From: Dehalococcoidia bacterium
GTDB lineage: Bacteria; Chloroflexota; Dehalococcoidia; CAUJGQ01
Direction: 5' to 3'
Assembly: GCA_035310145.1 (NCBI GenBank)
Contig: DATGEL010000038.1
Coordinates: 1-56,101, forward strand
DNA length: 56,101 bases
The notes below the pieces were generated by a model that saw only the letters and a program-made list of their open reading frames with translations, made no database searches and was not told where the DNA came from. Below are positions 1 through 7,260 of this stretch, piece by piece; positions within the stretch are counted from its first letter, which is position 1; every line of letters starts with the position of its first letter. The translations under genes were made by a program, and so were the position numbers.

Positions 1-418
1 GCAGACCGGCGTGACGCAGGTGCTGACCATCCTGCTGGGCGCGATCGCCGGCATCTCGCTGGTCGTCGGCGGCATCGGCATCATGAACATCATGATCGTC
101 TCCGTCACCGAGCGCACGCGCGAGATCGGCATCCGCAAGGCGATCGGCGCCAGGCGGTTCGACATCCTCTCGCAGTTCCTGGTCGAGTCGCTGGTCGTGA
201 GTGTGCTGGGCGGGGCGCTGGGCATCGCGATCGGCATCGGCGCCTCGCGGCTGATCGACGGGCAGAAGCTGAACGGCCAGACGATCCAGACGCTGGTCTC
301 GCTTGGCTCGATCCTGCTGGCGGCCAGCGTCTCGATCTGCATCGGGCTGGTCTTCGGCGTCTATCCGGCCTACCGCGCCTCCAGCCTGCGCCCGATCGAG
401 GCGCTCAGGTACGAGTAG
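1..418 (+). CDS. MacB-type ABC transporter permease, C-terminal fragment
   Basis: This is the last 138 residues of a protein whose start lies before the window; the reading frame is open from base 2. It carries the MacB/FtsX permease ending: a hydrophobic helix, the motif [20 protein letters not shown] followed by [10 protein letters not shown], then two more membrane helices and a closing [18 protein letters not shown]. In this family the C-terminal FtsX domain couples ATP hydrolysis by a partner ATPase to movement of lipids, peptides or drugs across the envelope. The partner ATPase would be expected upstream. The gene converges on the LLM gene, only 10 bases away. Substrate cannot be inferred. 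Confidence 0.9.
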   Translation, partial: QTGVTQVLTILLGAIAGISLVVGGIGIMNIMIVSVTERTREIGIRKAIGARRFDILSQFLVESLVVSVLGGALGIAIGIGASRLIDGQKLNGQTIQTLVSLGSILLAASVSICIGLVFGVYPAYRASSLRPIEALRYE

Positions 419-428
419 GCGCCGCGGC

Positions 429-1559
429 TCAGGAGACGCGCGCGGTGTCGCCGGCGGCTTCGGGCCGAGCGGGGGCGGCGCGGTAGGGCTGGATCACCTG
501 CTCGCCGAAGAGGCGGATCGACTTGGCGATCTGCTCGTGCTTGAGGTACGGCAGCTCCATGTAGAGGATCAGCTGGTCGGCGCCGGCCTGGTCGTAGATC
601 TCGACGACCTTGCGGCACTGCTCGGGCGTGCCCACCGCCATCGAGCCGATGTTCAGCAGCCCCGGCAGCGCGTCCTTCGCGGTCAGGTCCAGCTTCTTCG
701 TCTGGTTCTGATAGTGCCGGTACGACTCCGGCACCGTGCCGTAGGCCTTCTCCCAGGCGCCCTGCACGCGATTGCGCTCGCCCGCGTAGTAGAGCGCGCC
801 GGGACCGCCGACGTTGCGCACCTCCGCTTCGTCTTCGCCGCAGAAGCCGATCGTGAAGGCGCCGAACTGGTTGTTGACGAAGCCGGCCACGGGCTGCGCC
901 TGGCGAATCTTGTCCTTGTAGTTGCGCACGTAGTTGAACGACTCGGCCGGGTCCAGCAGGGCGAAGTGCAGGAAGCCGAGGCCGTAGTGCGCCGCCAGCT
1001 CCAGCGAGGCCTGCTGCCCGCCGGCCATCCACAGCGGCGGGTGCGGCTTCTGCAGCGGGTGCGGCAGCACCGTGCGCCTGGGTATGTCGTAGTAGCGGCC
1101 CTTGAACGAGGCGCGCTCCTCCGTCCAGAACTTCGGCAGGATCTGGATCGCCTCTTCCCACATCGGGCGCGTGTCGTCCGGGTCGATCTCGAAGCCGCGC
1201 AGCTCGAGTGTGGTGGCGGAGCGGCCCGTGCCCACGTCCAGCCGGCCGTGGCTGAGAATGTCGAGCGCCGCGCAGCGTTCGGCCACGCGAATGGCGTGGT
1301 TATACGCCTTCGGCAGCAGCACGACGCCGTGGCCGATGCGCATCGTCGTCGTATGCTGGGCCACGGCGCTGAGAAAGACCTCGGGCGCCGAGCAGTGCGC
1401 GAACTCCTCGGTGAAGTGGTGTTCTACCGCCCAGACCTGGTCGAAGCCCACCGATTCGGCGAGCTTGATCTCCTCGATGCACTGCCAGTAGCGCTCGTAG
1501 TCGCTGCGCTCATGCCAGGGCCGGGGCGTATGAATCTCGTAGAGCACACCGAAGCGCAT
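429..1559 (-). CDS. LLM class flavin-dependent oxidoreductase (luciferase-like monooxygenase)
   Basis: A 376-residue luciferase-like monooxygenase. These TIM-barrel enzymes use FMNH2 or F420H2 to oxidise small organic substrates. The start MRFGVLYEI was chosen because that beginning is typical of the family and GAGGG lies 9 bases upstream; a 39-residue upstream extension in the same frame looks non-coding. Visible family features are LAESVGFDQVWAVEHHF near residue 40, the RVAERCAALDILSHGRLDVGTG block near residue 100, HPPLWMAGG near 185 and a C-terminal IRLFGEQVIQPY. It is most like the long bacterial-luciferase-type subgroup, as is the gene at 25337. The substrate is not evident. Confidence 0.9.
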   Translation of the reverse strand: MRFGVLYEIHTPRPWHERSDYERYWQCIEEIKLAESVGFDQVWAVEHHFTEEFAHCSAPEVFLSAVAQHTTTMRIGHGVVLLPKAYNHAIRVAERCAALDILSHGRLDVGTGRSATTLELRGFEIDPDDTRPMWEEAIQILPKFWTEERASFKGRYYDIPRRTVLPHPLQKPHPPLWMAGGQQASLELAAHYGLGFLHFALLDPAESFNYVRNYKDKIRQAQPVAGFVNNQFGAFTIGFCGEDEAEVRNVGGPGALYYAGERNRVQGAWEKAYGTVPESYRHYQNQTKKLDLTAKDALPGLLNIGSMAVGTPEQCRKVVEIYDQAGADQLILYMELPYLKHEQIAKSIRLFGEQVIQPYRAAPARPEAAGDTARVS

Positions 1560-1742
1560 CGCCGCGTTCCCTCGATTGCGGTGGCCGAACGGCGGCCATC
1601 TGCGGATGTTGCGGCGAAGGTAGCACAGGAAGTTGCTAATCGCAAGGCAAGACGGGGCAGCGCCAACGATTTTCAAGCCGGCGTACCCGGCGACGGGGCA
1701 CCGCCCCGCTCATCGCGGGCTGAACCCCCGGCGTGCAGCCGC

Positions 1743-1748
1743 TATACT
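1743..1748 (+). promoter_or_regulatory. Candidate -10 box for the DinB-like gene
   Basis: TATACT matches the sigma-70 -10 consensus at five of six positions and stands out in GC-rich sequence. A weak -35-like CTGAAC lies 17 bases upstream. It is about 48 bases before the DinB-like start at 1796. This is inference from sequence only. Confidence 0.35.
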
Positions 1749-1795
1749 TGGCGATGGACAGCCGGCCGCAAGGCTGTGCGGGCGGAGGGCGGACG

Positions 1796-2299
1796 ATGGC
1801 GGACGAAGCCGGCGCAGCGTTTCCCGAGAGCAAGGACGCGCTGCTGAACCGCATCCGTGCGGCGCGGTCGGCCCTGGATGCGGACCTTGCCGGCGTCCCC
1901 GACGCGCGGCTGGCGGCGACCGGTGCAGACGGCTGGTCGCTGAAGGACCACCTGGCGCACATCGCCGCCTGGGAGCGGGTGCTGATCGCGCTGCTGCGCG
2001 GCGCGCCCGAGCACGAGGCGTTCGCGATCAACCAGTCCGCGCTCGCCACGTTGGACACGGACGGCGTCAACGCGATCCTGCGCGAGCGCGGCGCGGCGCT
2101 GCCGCCGGACGCCGTGAGGGCCGAGTTCCACGCCGCGCACGCCGCCGTGCTGGCGGAGGTGCAGGAGATGCCCGAGTCCGCGCTCGTCGCTCCGCTTGCC
2201 GCGGACGATCCCCGGTCGCGCGTGCAGAAGATCGCCGGCGATACGTATCTGCACTACGACGATCATCGCGCCTGGATCGCGCCGCTGCTGCGCGCCTGA
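1796..2299 (+). CDS. DinB/ClbS-family four-helix protein
   Basis: A 167-residue protein starting MADEAGAAFPESKDALL, with GGAGGG 6 bases before the ATG; an upstream in-frame ATG lacks a ribosome site. The sequence WSLKDHLAHIAAWERVLIALL and the ending DTYLHYDDHRAWIAPLL fit the DinB/DfsB/ClbS superfamily. Its members are metal-binding four-helix bundles using His residues from helix 2 and the C-terminal helix; here H in KDHLAHI and the DDH near the end are candidates. Functions in the family range from thiol transfer to damage response and colibactin resistance, so the role is open. It stands alone between two minus-strand genes. Confidence 0.85.
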   Translation: MADEAGAAFPESKDALLNRIRAARSALDADLAGVPDARLAATGADGWSLKDHLAHIAAWERVLIALLRGAPEHEAFAINQSALATLDTDGVNAILRERGAALPPDAVRAEFHAAHAAVLAEVQEMPESALVAPLAADDPRSRVQKIAGDTYLHYDDHRAWIAPLLRA

Positions 2300-2323
2300 A
2301 GCGAGCGTTACTTCGCCGTAGAT

Positions 2324-2890
2324 CTACGCGCCCGCCGCCGCGTGCCCCTCGATCGGGCAGTAGAGGCTGTTCGGCTCGATGCGGAAGACGCGGTTGAAGC
2401 GGGCGCGGAAGTTCTCCAGCGCCGCCGTGGCCGCCAGCTCCACGAGCTGCTCGTCGCTGTAGTGCGTGCGCAGGCGCGCGTACAGCGCGTCGTCAACCTC
2501 GACGCTGGCCTGCGTCATCGTGTCGGCCAGCGCCAGCGCGGCGCGCTCGGCCTCATCGAAAAGCGGACTCGTAGCGTAGTCGGGCAGCGCGGCGATCTTC
2601 TCGTCGGCTACGCCCGCGTTGCTGCCGCCGGCAGCGTTGATGTCCACTCAGAAGGGACAGCCGACCAGTGCGGCGATGCGCACGCAGACCAGCGACTTCA
2701 GCCCGGCCGCCAGCGTCGGTTCTTTGAATATCGAGCGGTTGAGGCCGCGCATGGCGGTCATGATCGGCGGGCGGTAGGCGAGCACGCCGGTGGGGTTCAG
2801 CACCAGCCCGAACGCCTTCATGTCCTGGTCGTAGAACGGCTGAACGTCGGGGTGTGCTTCCTGGCGGCTCAGCGGACGGATGCGGTCCAT
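2324..2890 (-). CDS. AhpD-fold/carboxymuconolactone decarboxylase family protein, probable selenoprotein (in-frame TGA at 2650-2648)
   Basis: Two same-frame halves separated by one TGA form one 188-residue protein of normal family length. The start MDRIRPLSRQEAHPDV has AGGAG 9 bases upstream. Residues 66-80 read AAGLKSLVCVRIAALVGCPF up to the TGA and continue with VDINAAGGSNAGVADEKIAALPDY, then SPLFDEAERAALALADTMT. In this peroxidase-like family the motif is normally GCPFCVDI: Cys78 is present and the TGA occupies the position of the second CxxC cysteine (residue 81), giving CxxU. A perfect hairpin follows at SECIS distance (see 2621-2635). No other stop or frameshift is present and the downstream half is well conserved. 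AhpD-like selenoproteins are known from metagenomes. The alternative is a TGC/TGT to TGA nonsense mutation or base error. If Sec is not inserted, only the first 80 residues would be made. Confidence 0.72.
2621..2635 (-). promoter_or_regulatory. Candidate bacterial SECIS hairpin
   Basis: On the minus strand, 12 bases after the TGA, the sequence GCTGCC-GGC-GGCAGC forms a perfect 6-bp stem with a three-base loop. The loop begins 19 bases after the TGA and its first two bases are G. Bacterial SECIS elements lie just downstream of the Sec codon, with the apical loop about 16-37 bases away and a G among the first two loop bases. The geometry fits, although any GC-rich coding sequence can form short hairpins. 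Confidence 0.55.
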
Positions 2891-3019
2891 ACTGCGATGC
2901 TCCTGTGGGTGGCTGAAGCGGCGGCGGGACGCCCCTCCTCTTCCCTTGTAGCGCGAAAGTGGTGCAGCCACCAGCGCCAATTCGGCCGAGGCTGCAGGAC
3001 CATTTGGCCGGTATGGCGC

Positions 3020-3925
3020 TCAGTGGCGCGGCAGCCGCTCCGGCCGCTCGGTCGTGCGCGCTTCCAGCTCCCAGAGCGCGGGCAGGCCGACCAGCTCGTC
3101 CATCTCGGCGCGGTTGCGCATCAACTCTTCCGGGTCCATTTCGACGTAGCCCTGCTTGAGCATCTGCTCATAGCCGCGCCGCACCGCCGCGTAGGCCGCC
3201 AGCATGCCCGCCTGCGCCTCGATCGTCAGCGGATAGCCCAGATCCGCGAGCTGCGCCGGCGTGAAGCGCGGCGGACGGGCCACGGCGATCGTCATCGCCG
3301 CCAGCGGTTTGGCGATCTCGCGCGGCAGGCGGCGGAACTCCTCGTCGTTGCGCGGGAAGATCATGATCAGGTCGGCGCCGGCCTCGGCGTAGGCGTTGGC
3401 GCGGCGAATGCCCTCTTCCAGATTGACCTCCGCCACGGTGTTGGTGCGGGCGATGACCAGGAAATCGGGATCTTCGCGCGCCGCCACGGCCGCCTGGACC
3501 TTCTCCACCATCGCCTCTTCGCTTACCGGGTGGTCGATGCCTTTGTGGTGGTGCGCGTGCTTCGGCGTGAGCTGGTCCTCGATCTCGATGCCCGCGGCGC
3601 CGGCCCGCTCCAGCTCGCGCACCGTGCGCTCGACGTGGATCGGGTCGCCGAAGCCGGTGGCGACATCCACGATCAGCGGCAGGTCACAGACGGCGGTGAT
3701 CCCGCGCACGACGTTGACGACGTCGCTGCTGGTGAGCCGCGCCTCCGTCGTGCCCAGCACGTAGCCCAGCGCCCCGCCGCCGAGGTAGGCCGCGGGAAAG
3801 CCGAGCCGCTGCACCAGCAGCGTGTTGAGCGGGTCGGCGGCGTAGGGCGCCAGCACCGGCCCGCCGCCCGCGAGCGCGGCGCGCAGCGCGGCGGTTGGAC
3901 GCGGACGAGGCGATTGCTCGGGCAC
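3020..3925 (-). CDS. Isocitrate lyase/PEP mutase superfamily protein (oxaloacetate decarboxylase-like)
   Basis: A 301-residue TIM-barrel enzyme of the ICL/PEPM superfamily, which makes or breaks C-C or P-C bonds next to a 2-oxo acid using Mg2+. The GTG start (PEQSPRPRPTAALRAAL) was chosen because AAGGAGGT lies 5 bases upstream and the length then matches the family. Seen are LGFPAAYLGGGALGYVLGTTE, the DVATGFGDP metal-binding loop near residue 87, GIEIEDQLTPKHAHHHKG near 120 and ARTNTVAEVNLEEGIRRANAYAEAGAD near 155. The lyase catalytic KKCGH motif is replaced by KHAHHH, so methylisocitrate lyase activity is not assured. A period-7 repeat tract lies immediately upstream. Confidence 0.85.
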   Translation of the reverse strand: MPEQSPRPRPTAALRAALAGGGPVLAPYAADPLNTLLVQRLGFPAAYLGGGALGYVLGTTEARLTSSDVVNVVRGITAVCDLPLIVDVATGFGDPIHVERTVRELERAGAAGIEIEDQLTPKHAHHHKGIDHPVSEEAMVEKVQAAVAAREDPDFLVIARTNTVAEVNLEEGIRRANAYAEAGADLIMIFPRNDEEFRRLPREIAKPLAAMTIAVARPPRFTPAQLADLGYPLTIEAQAGMLAAYAAVRRGYEQMLKQGYVEMDPEELMRNRAEMDELVGLPALWELEARTTERPERLPRH

Positions 3926-3939
3926 GGCGACCTCCTTGC

Positions 3940-3980
3940 TAGGGCGTAGGGCGTAGGGCGTAGGGCGTAGGGCGTAGGCG
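3940..3980 (+). repeat. Heptanucleotide tandem repeat (TAGGGCG)n
   Basis: Five perfect TAGGGCG units followed by a partial sixth fill most of the gap between the SDR remnant and the ribosome site of the lyase-like gene. It is one of several period-7 G-rich tracts in this window. Confidence 0.9.
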
Positions 3981-3990
3981 AACTGTCGTG

Positions 3991-4701
3991 CTACACGCGC
4001 TCCTGCGCAGGGCGCACGAAGCGCGTGACCAGGGGGCGCGGTGTCAGGCGCACGGAGAAGGCGAGCGCCCTGTTGCGGAAGCCCGGGATCACCACGGTCT
4101 GCCCCTTTTTCCTGCCCGCGTAGCCGGCGAGGGCGATCTTGCCTGCCACCAGCCGCGAATCTTCCATCGCCGCGCGCTTCTGGAAGCCGGAGGCGGCCGC
4201 TCCGGGGCAGAGCGCGGTGGACGCTCACGCCGGAGCCGCGCGGCTCGTTCGCCAGCGCCTCGGAGAAGCTGAGCGCGCACGCCTTGGTCGCATAGTACAC
4301 GGCCATCAGCGGGCCGGGCTGGAAGGCGGCGGTGGAGGCGACGTTGCGGATGCGGCCGGAGCGCCGCGCCAGCTGCGTGAGCGCCGCCGTGTTCACCTGG
4401 ATCATTTGCGGCTCGACCGTGAGATCGCTCTCGCTGAAAGCGCCGCAGCCGGCGAAGCCGGCGTTGTTCACCAGCACGTCGATCTCGATGCCCACCGCCT
4501 CGCAGGCCGCGCGGATGGCGGCGGGCGAGGCGGGATCGGCAAGGTCACGGGCGAGCACGGTGGCGCGTACGCCGTGCCTCTGCACCAGCCCGGCGGCCAG
4601 TTGGCGCAGCGCCGCCGCGCCAGCTCCAGCCCGATGCCGCCGGAGGCGCCGGTGATCGGCGCCGTGCCACGGCGCTTCGGGACGCTGCCTGCGGATGCCA
4701 T
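3991..4701 (-). pseudogene. Short-chain dehydrogenase/reductase, decayed
   Basis: An SDR gene broken by frameshifts and small deletions. It opens with a good ribosome site (AAGGGGG) and MASAGSVPKRRGTAPITGASGGIGLELA, holding the TGxxxGIG nucleotide motif. The frame then shifts to ALRQLAAGLVQRHGV, IEIDVLVNNAGFAG, the Ser/Tyr/Lys stretch RIRNVASTAAFQPGPLMAVYYATKACALSFSEALANE, and shifts back near 4220 to end QTVVIPGFRNRALAFSVRLTPRPL. About 20 residues expected after LELA, and about 10 before RRSGRI, are missing. The third block returns to the first frame. An assembly with many indel errors here is the alternative. Confidence 0.8.
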
Positions 4702-4895
4702 TTGCCACCCCCTTGCCGTCGGATCCAGGTACTGAGCGGGCGCTGCCGTCAACAGTAGTGAGCGCTCATTATTTTATCAAGGGCGCGCTGCCTTGCCCGT
4801 CCGCGGCGGCGCCCGGCAGGCACGCTGCCCTCGCTGCTTGCCGCCGCGCCCGTTGCCGCCGGGCGTGATAGCGTGGTTGCCGGAGGCGCACGCAC

Positions 4896-6494
4896 ATGGC
4901 GAACCACCGCCCGCAGACGCTGGCCCGCAACGGCATCGTCTGCGCCCCACACTATCTGGCCGCGCAGGCCGGGCTCCGCCTGATGCAGGCGGGCGGCAAC
5001 GCCATGGATGCCGCGATCGCCGCCAGCGCCGCGCTCAACGTCGTCTATCCGATCCTCTGCGGCACGGGCGGCGATCTGTTCATGCTGATCTGGGACGCGG
5101 CCGGAGGCGGCCTGCATGCGCTGGATGCGGCCGGCCGCGCCGGCAGCCTCGCCTCGATCGAGCGGGTGCGCGCCGCGGGCCACAACGCCATGCCGCAGCG
5201 TGGCGCGATGGCTGTCTCCGTGCCCGGCGTCGTCGACGGCTGGGCGATGGCGAGCGAGCGCTTCGGCCGGCTGGGCCTGGCCGCCGCGCTGCAGCCGGCG
5301 ATCGCGTATGCCGAGGACGGCGCGCCCGCGACGCCCTATCTCGCCGATCGCCTCGCCTTCGTGGCGAAGCAGCCCTGGGTGCATCGTAGCTGGCTGGACC
5401 TGTACGCGCCGGGCGGCAAGGCGCCGGCGGCCGGCGCCTCGCTGCGCGTGCCGGAGCTGGGCCGCACATTGCGGCTCGTGGCCGAACAGGGACGCGACGC
5501 GTTCTACGAGGGCGAGATCGCGGCGGCCACGGCGGACTTTCTGCTGGCCGAGGGTGGCTTCGTCACGCGCGAAGACCTGGCGGCGCACCACGGCCGCTGG
5601 GTCGAGCCGCTCGCCATCGACTACCACGGGTACACGATCTACGAGATGCCGCCGCCCACACAGGGCGTGACGGCGCTGCAGGCGTTGAAGCTGAGCGAAG
5701 GGCTCGCGCTCGGGCAGGGCCCGCTCGAGCCGGAAACCGTGCACCTCCTGGTGGAGGCGAAGAAGCTCTCGTTCGCCGACCGCGCTGCCTGCCTGGCCGA
5801 TCCGGGCTGCATGCGCGTGGCGCCGCGCGTCCTGCTGGACGAGGCGTACCTGGAAACGCGGCGGCGGCAGATCGATCCACTGAGCGCGGCGACGAGCCCG
5901 GCCGGTATCTCGTCCGGCGACACGATCTATCTCTGCGCCGCCGACGGCGAAGGCAACGCGGTTTCGCTGATCCAGAGCAACTACATGGGCGTCGGTTCCG
6001 GCCTGGTCGTGCCCGGCTACGGCATCGAGCTGCACAACCGCGGCTGCTCCTTCTCGCTCGATCCGGCGCACCCCAACGCGCTCGGCCCGCGCCGCCAGCC
6101 GCTGCACACGCTGATCCCCTCAATGGCGTTCAGCAACGGGCGGCCGGCGATCGTCTTCGGCACCATGGGCGGCGACGGCCAGCCGCAGACGCACCTGCAG
6201 GTCTACACGGCGCTGCTCGCCTACGGCTTGATCGACGACCCGCAGGCGGCGATCGAGCTGCCGCGCTGGGTGCACGGCCGCGGCCTGCCCGGCGATCCGC
6301 CCGAACTGGTGCTGGAGGACCGCTTCCCGCCGCGGACGGTGGCGCGGCTGCGCGAGCTGGGCCACGAGGTAGCGCTGACGGACGCCTGGTCGAGCATGAT
6401 GGGCCACGCGCACGCGATCGTGATCGACCAGGCGACGGGCGTGCTGCGCGGCGCCGCCGACCCGCGCGCCGACAGCCTTGCCGCGGCGTGGTAG
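4896..6494 (+). CDS. ggt: Gamma-glutamyltranspeptidase family protein
   Basis: A 532-residue Ntn-hydrolase of the gamma-glutamyltransferase family, which cleaves gamma-glutamyl amides such as glutathione. GGAGG precedes the ATG. Seen are GGNAMDAAIAASAALNVVYP near residue 34, CGTGGDLFMLIWD, and the autoprocessing site SSGDTIYLCAADGEGNAVSLIQS with the nucleophile Thr343. Cleavage there would give a large subunit of about 342 residues and a small one of 190. The C-terminal TMGGDGQPQTHLQV block is typical. No signal peptide is evident, so it may be cytoplasmic; many such homologues act on other gamma-glutamyl or cephalosporin-like amides. It converges on pyrE with a hairpin between. Confidence 0.93.
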   Translation: MANHRPQTLARNGIVCAPHYLAAQAGLRLMQAGGNAMDAAIAASAALNVVYPILCGTGGDLFMLIWDAAGGGLHALDAAGRAGSLASIERVRAAGHNAMPQRGAMAVSVPGVVDGWAMASERFGRLGLAAALQPAIAYAEDGAPATPYLADRLAFVAKQPWVHRSWLDLYAPGGKAPAAGASLRVPELGRTLRLVAEQGRDAFYEGEIAAATADFLLAEGGFVTREDLAAHHGRWVEPLAIDYHGYTIYEMPPPTQGVTALQALKLSEGLALGQGPLEPETVHLLVEAKKLSFADRAACLADPGCMRVAPRVLLDEAYLETRRRQIDPLSAATSPAGISSGDTIYLCAADGEGNAVSLIQSNYMGVGSGLVVPGYGIELHNRGCSFSLDPAHPNALGPRRQPLHTLIPSMAFSNGRPAIVFGTMGGDGQPQTHLQVYTALLAYGLIDDPQAAIELPRWVHGRGLPGDPPELVLEDRFPPRTVARLRELGHEVALTDAWSSMMGHAHAIVIDQATGVLRGAADPRADSLAAAW

Positions 6495-6497
6495 CCG

Positions 6498-6519
6498 CCG
6501 GGAAAGGCGCGTTTCCCGG
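6498..6519. terminator. Bidirectional hairpin between convergent ggt and pyrE
   Basis: CCGGGAAA and TTTCCCGG form a perfect 8-bp stem around a six-base loop, 4 bases after the ggt stop and 7 bases beyond the pyrE stop. The AAA/TTT at the stem top gives no U-tract, so efficiency is uncertain. The position between two converging stops suggests a shared terminator. Confidence 0.55.
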
Positions 6520-6525
6520 GCGCGA

Positions 6526-7119
6526 CTACGCGTTGCTGAGGTTGCCGCTCGCGTCCGCGACGAACAACGCTTCGAAGGGATAGCCCTGTTTGGCGAAGAA
6601 CTCGGCGGCGCCCTGCTGGCGGTCGACCAGGACAACGATCTTGGCAATCTCGCAGCCCGCGGCCTTTACCGCGTCCACCGCGTCCATGCAGGAGCGCCCC
6701 GAGGTGGCCACGTCATCGACGATCGCCACGCGCCGGCCGGGCGAGATCAGGGGCTTGCCATCCGGCGCGTATGACTCCGCGATCAGGTCCTCGATGCCGT
6801 GGTCCTTGCGCTGCGGCCGCACGATGAAGGCCGGGAGCGGCTCGCCGTGGAGGCCGCTGGTCAGCGCCACGGCGGTGGCGATCGGGTCGGCGCCGAGCGC
6901 CTTGCCGCCCACCGCTTCGATGCCCTGTCCGCGCAGCCGCTCGAAGACGAGCTCGCCGGTGAGCCGGGCGCCCTCGGGCGAGAGCGTGGCGAACTTGCCC
7001 TGGAAGAAGTAGCTGCTCCTGCCGCCCGCGGCGAGCACGAACTCCCCGCGCCGGATGCAGTAGGCATCAAGGATTTCTCGCAGCCGGCTCTGCTCATTCA
7101 GAAGTGTGCTGGTTGTCAC
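6526..7119 (-). CDS. pyrE: Orotate phosphoribosyltransferase
   Basis: A 197-residue enzyme that joins orotate to PRPP to make orotidine 5'-phosphate in pyrimidine synthesis. The PRPP-binding motif VAIVDDVATSG occupies residues 131-141. The flexible-loop RPQRKDHG is at 101-108, and SSYFFQGKFATLSPEGARL at 35-53 matches the orotate-binding front. Length is normal. No other pyr gene is nearby. It is the last gene of a minus-strand series, 141 bases after the MaoC-like gene, and could be transcribed with it or alone. Confidence 0.95.
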   Translation of the reverse strand: MTTSTLLNEQSRLREILDAYCIRRGEFVLAAGGRSSYFFQGKFATLSPEGARLTGELVFERLRGQGIEAVGGKALGADPIATAVALTSGLHGEPLPAFIVRPQRKDHGIEDLIAESYAPDGKPLISPGRRVAIVDDVATSGRSCMDAVDAVKAAGCEIAKIVVLVDRQQGAAEFFAKQGYPFEALFVADASGNLSNA

Positions 7120-7260
7120 CCATGCCTCCGTACCGTGCTGCTGGCCTGCCCGGCGCTATTGTCCGGCAGTGGTGCGCGGCGCTTCAACATGGCGGCTTCC
7201 GAGAGCGACGTAACGGTGCAACAGGCCAGGACGCGGCCGCAGCGGTCGGCGGCGCCCTCG

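Noticed and set aside
4749-6107. A 452-codon minus-strand frame opposite ggt
   Set aside because: The plus strand carries an unmistakable gamma-glutamyltranspeptidase with intact nucleophile, so the reverse frame is a shadow.
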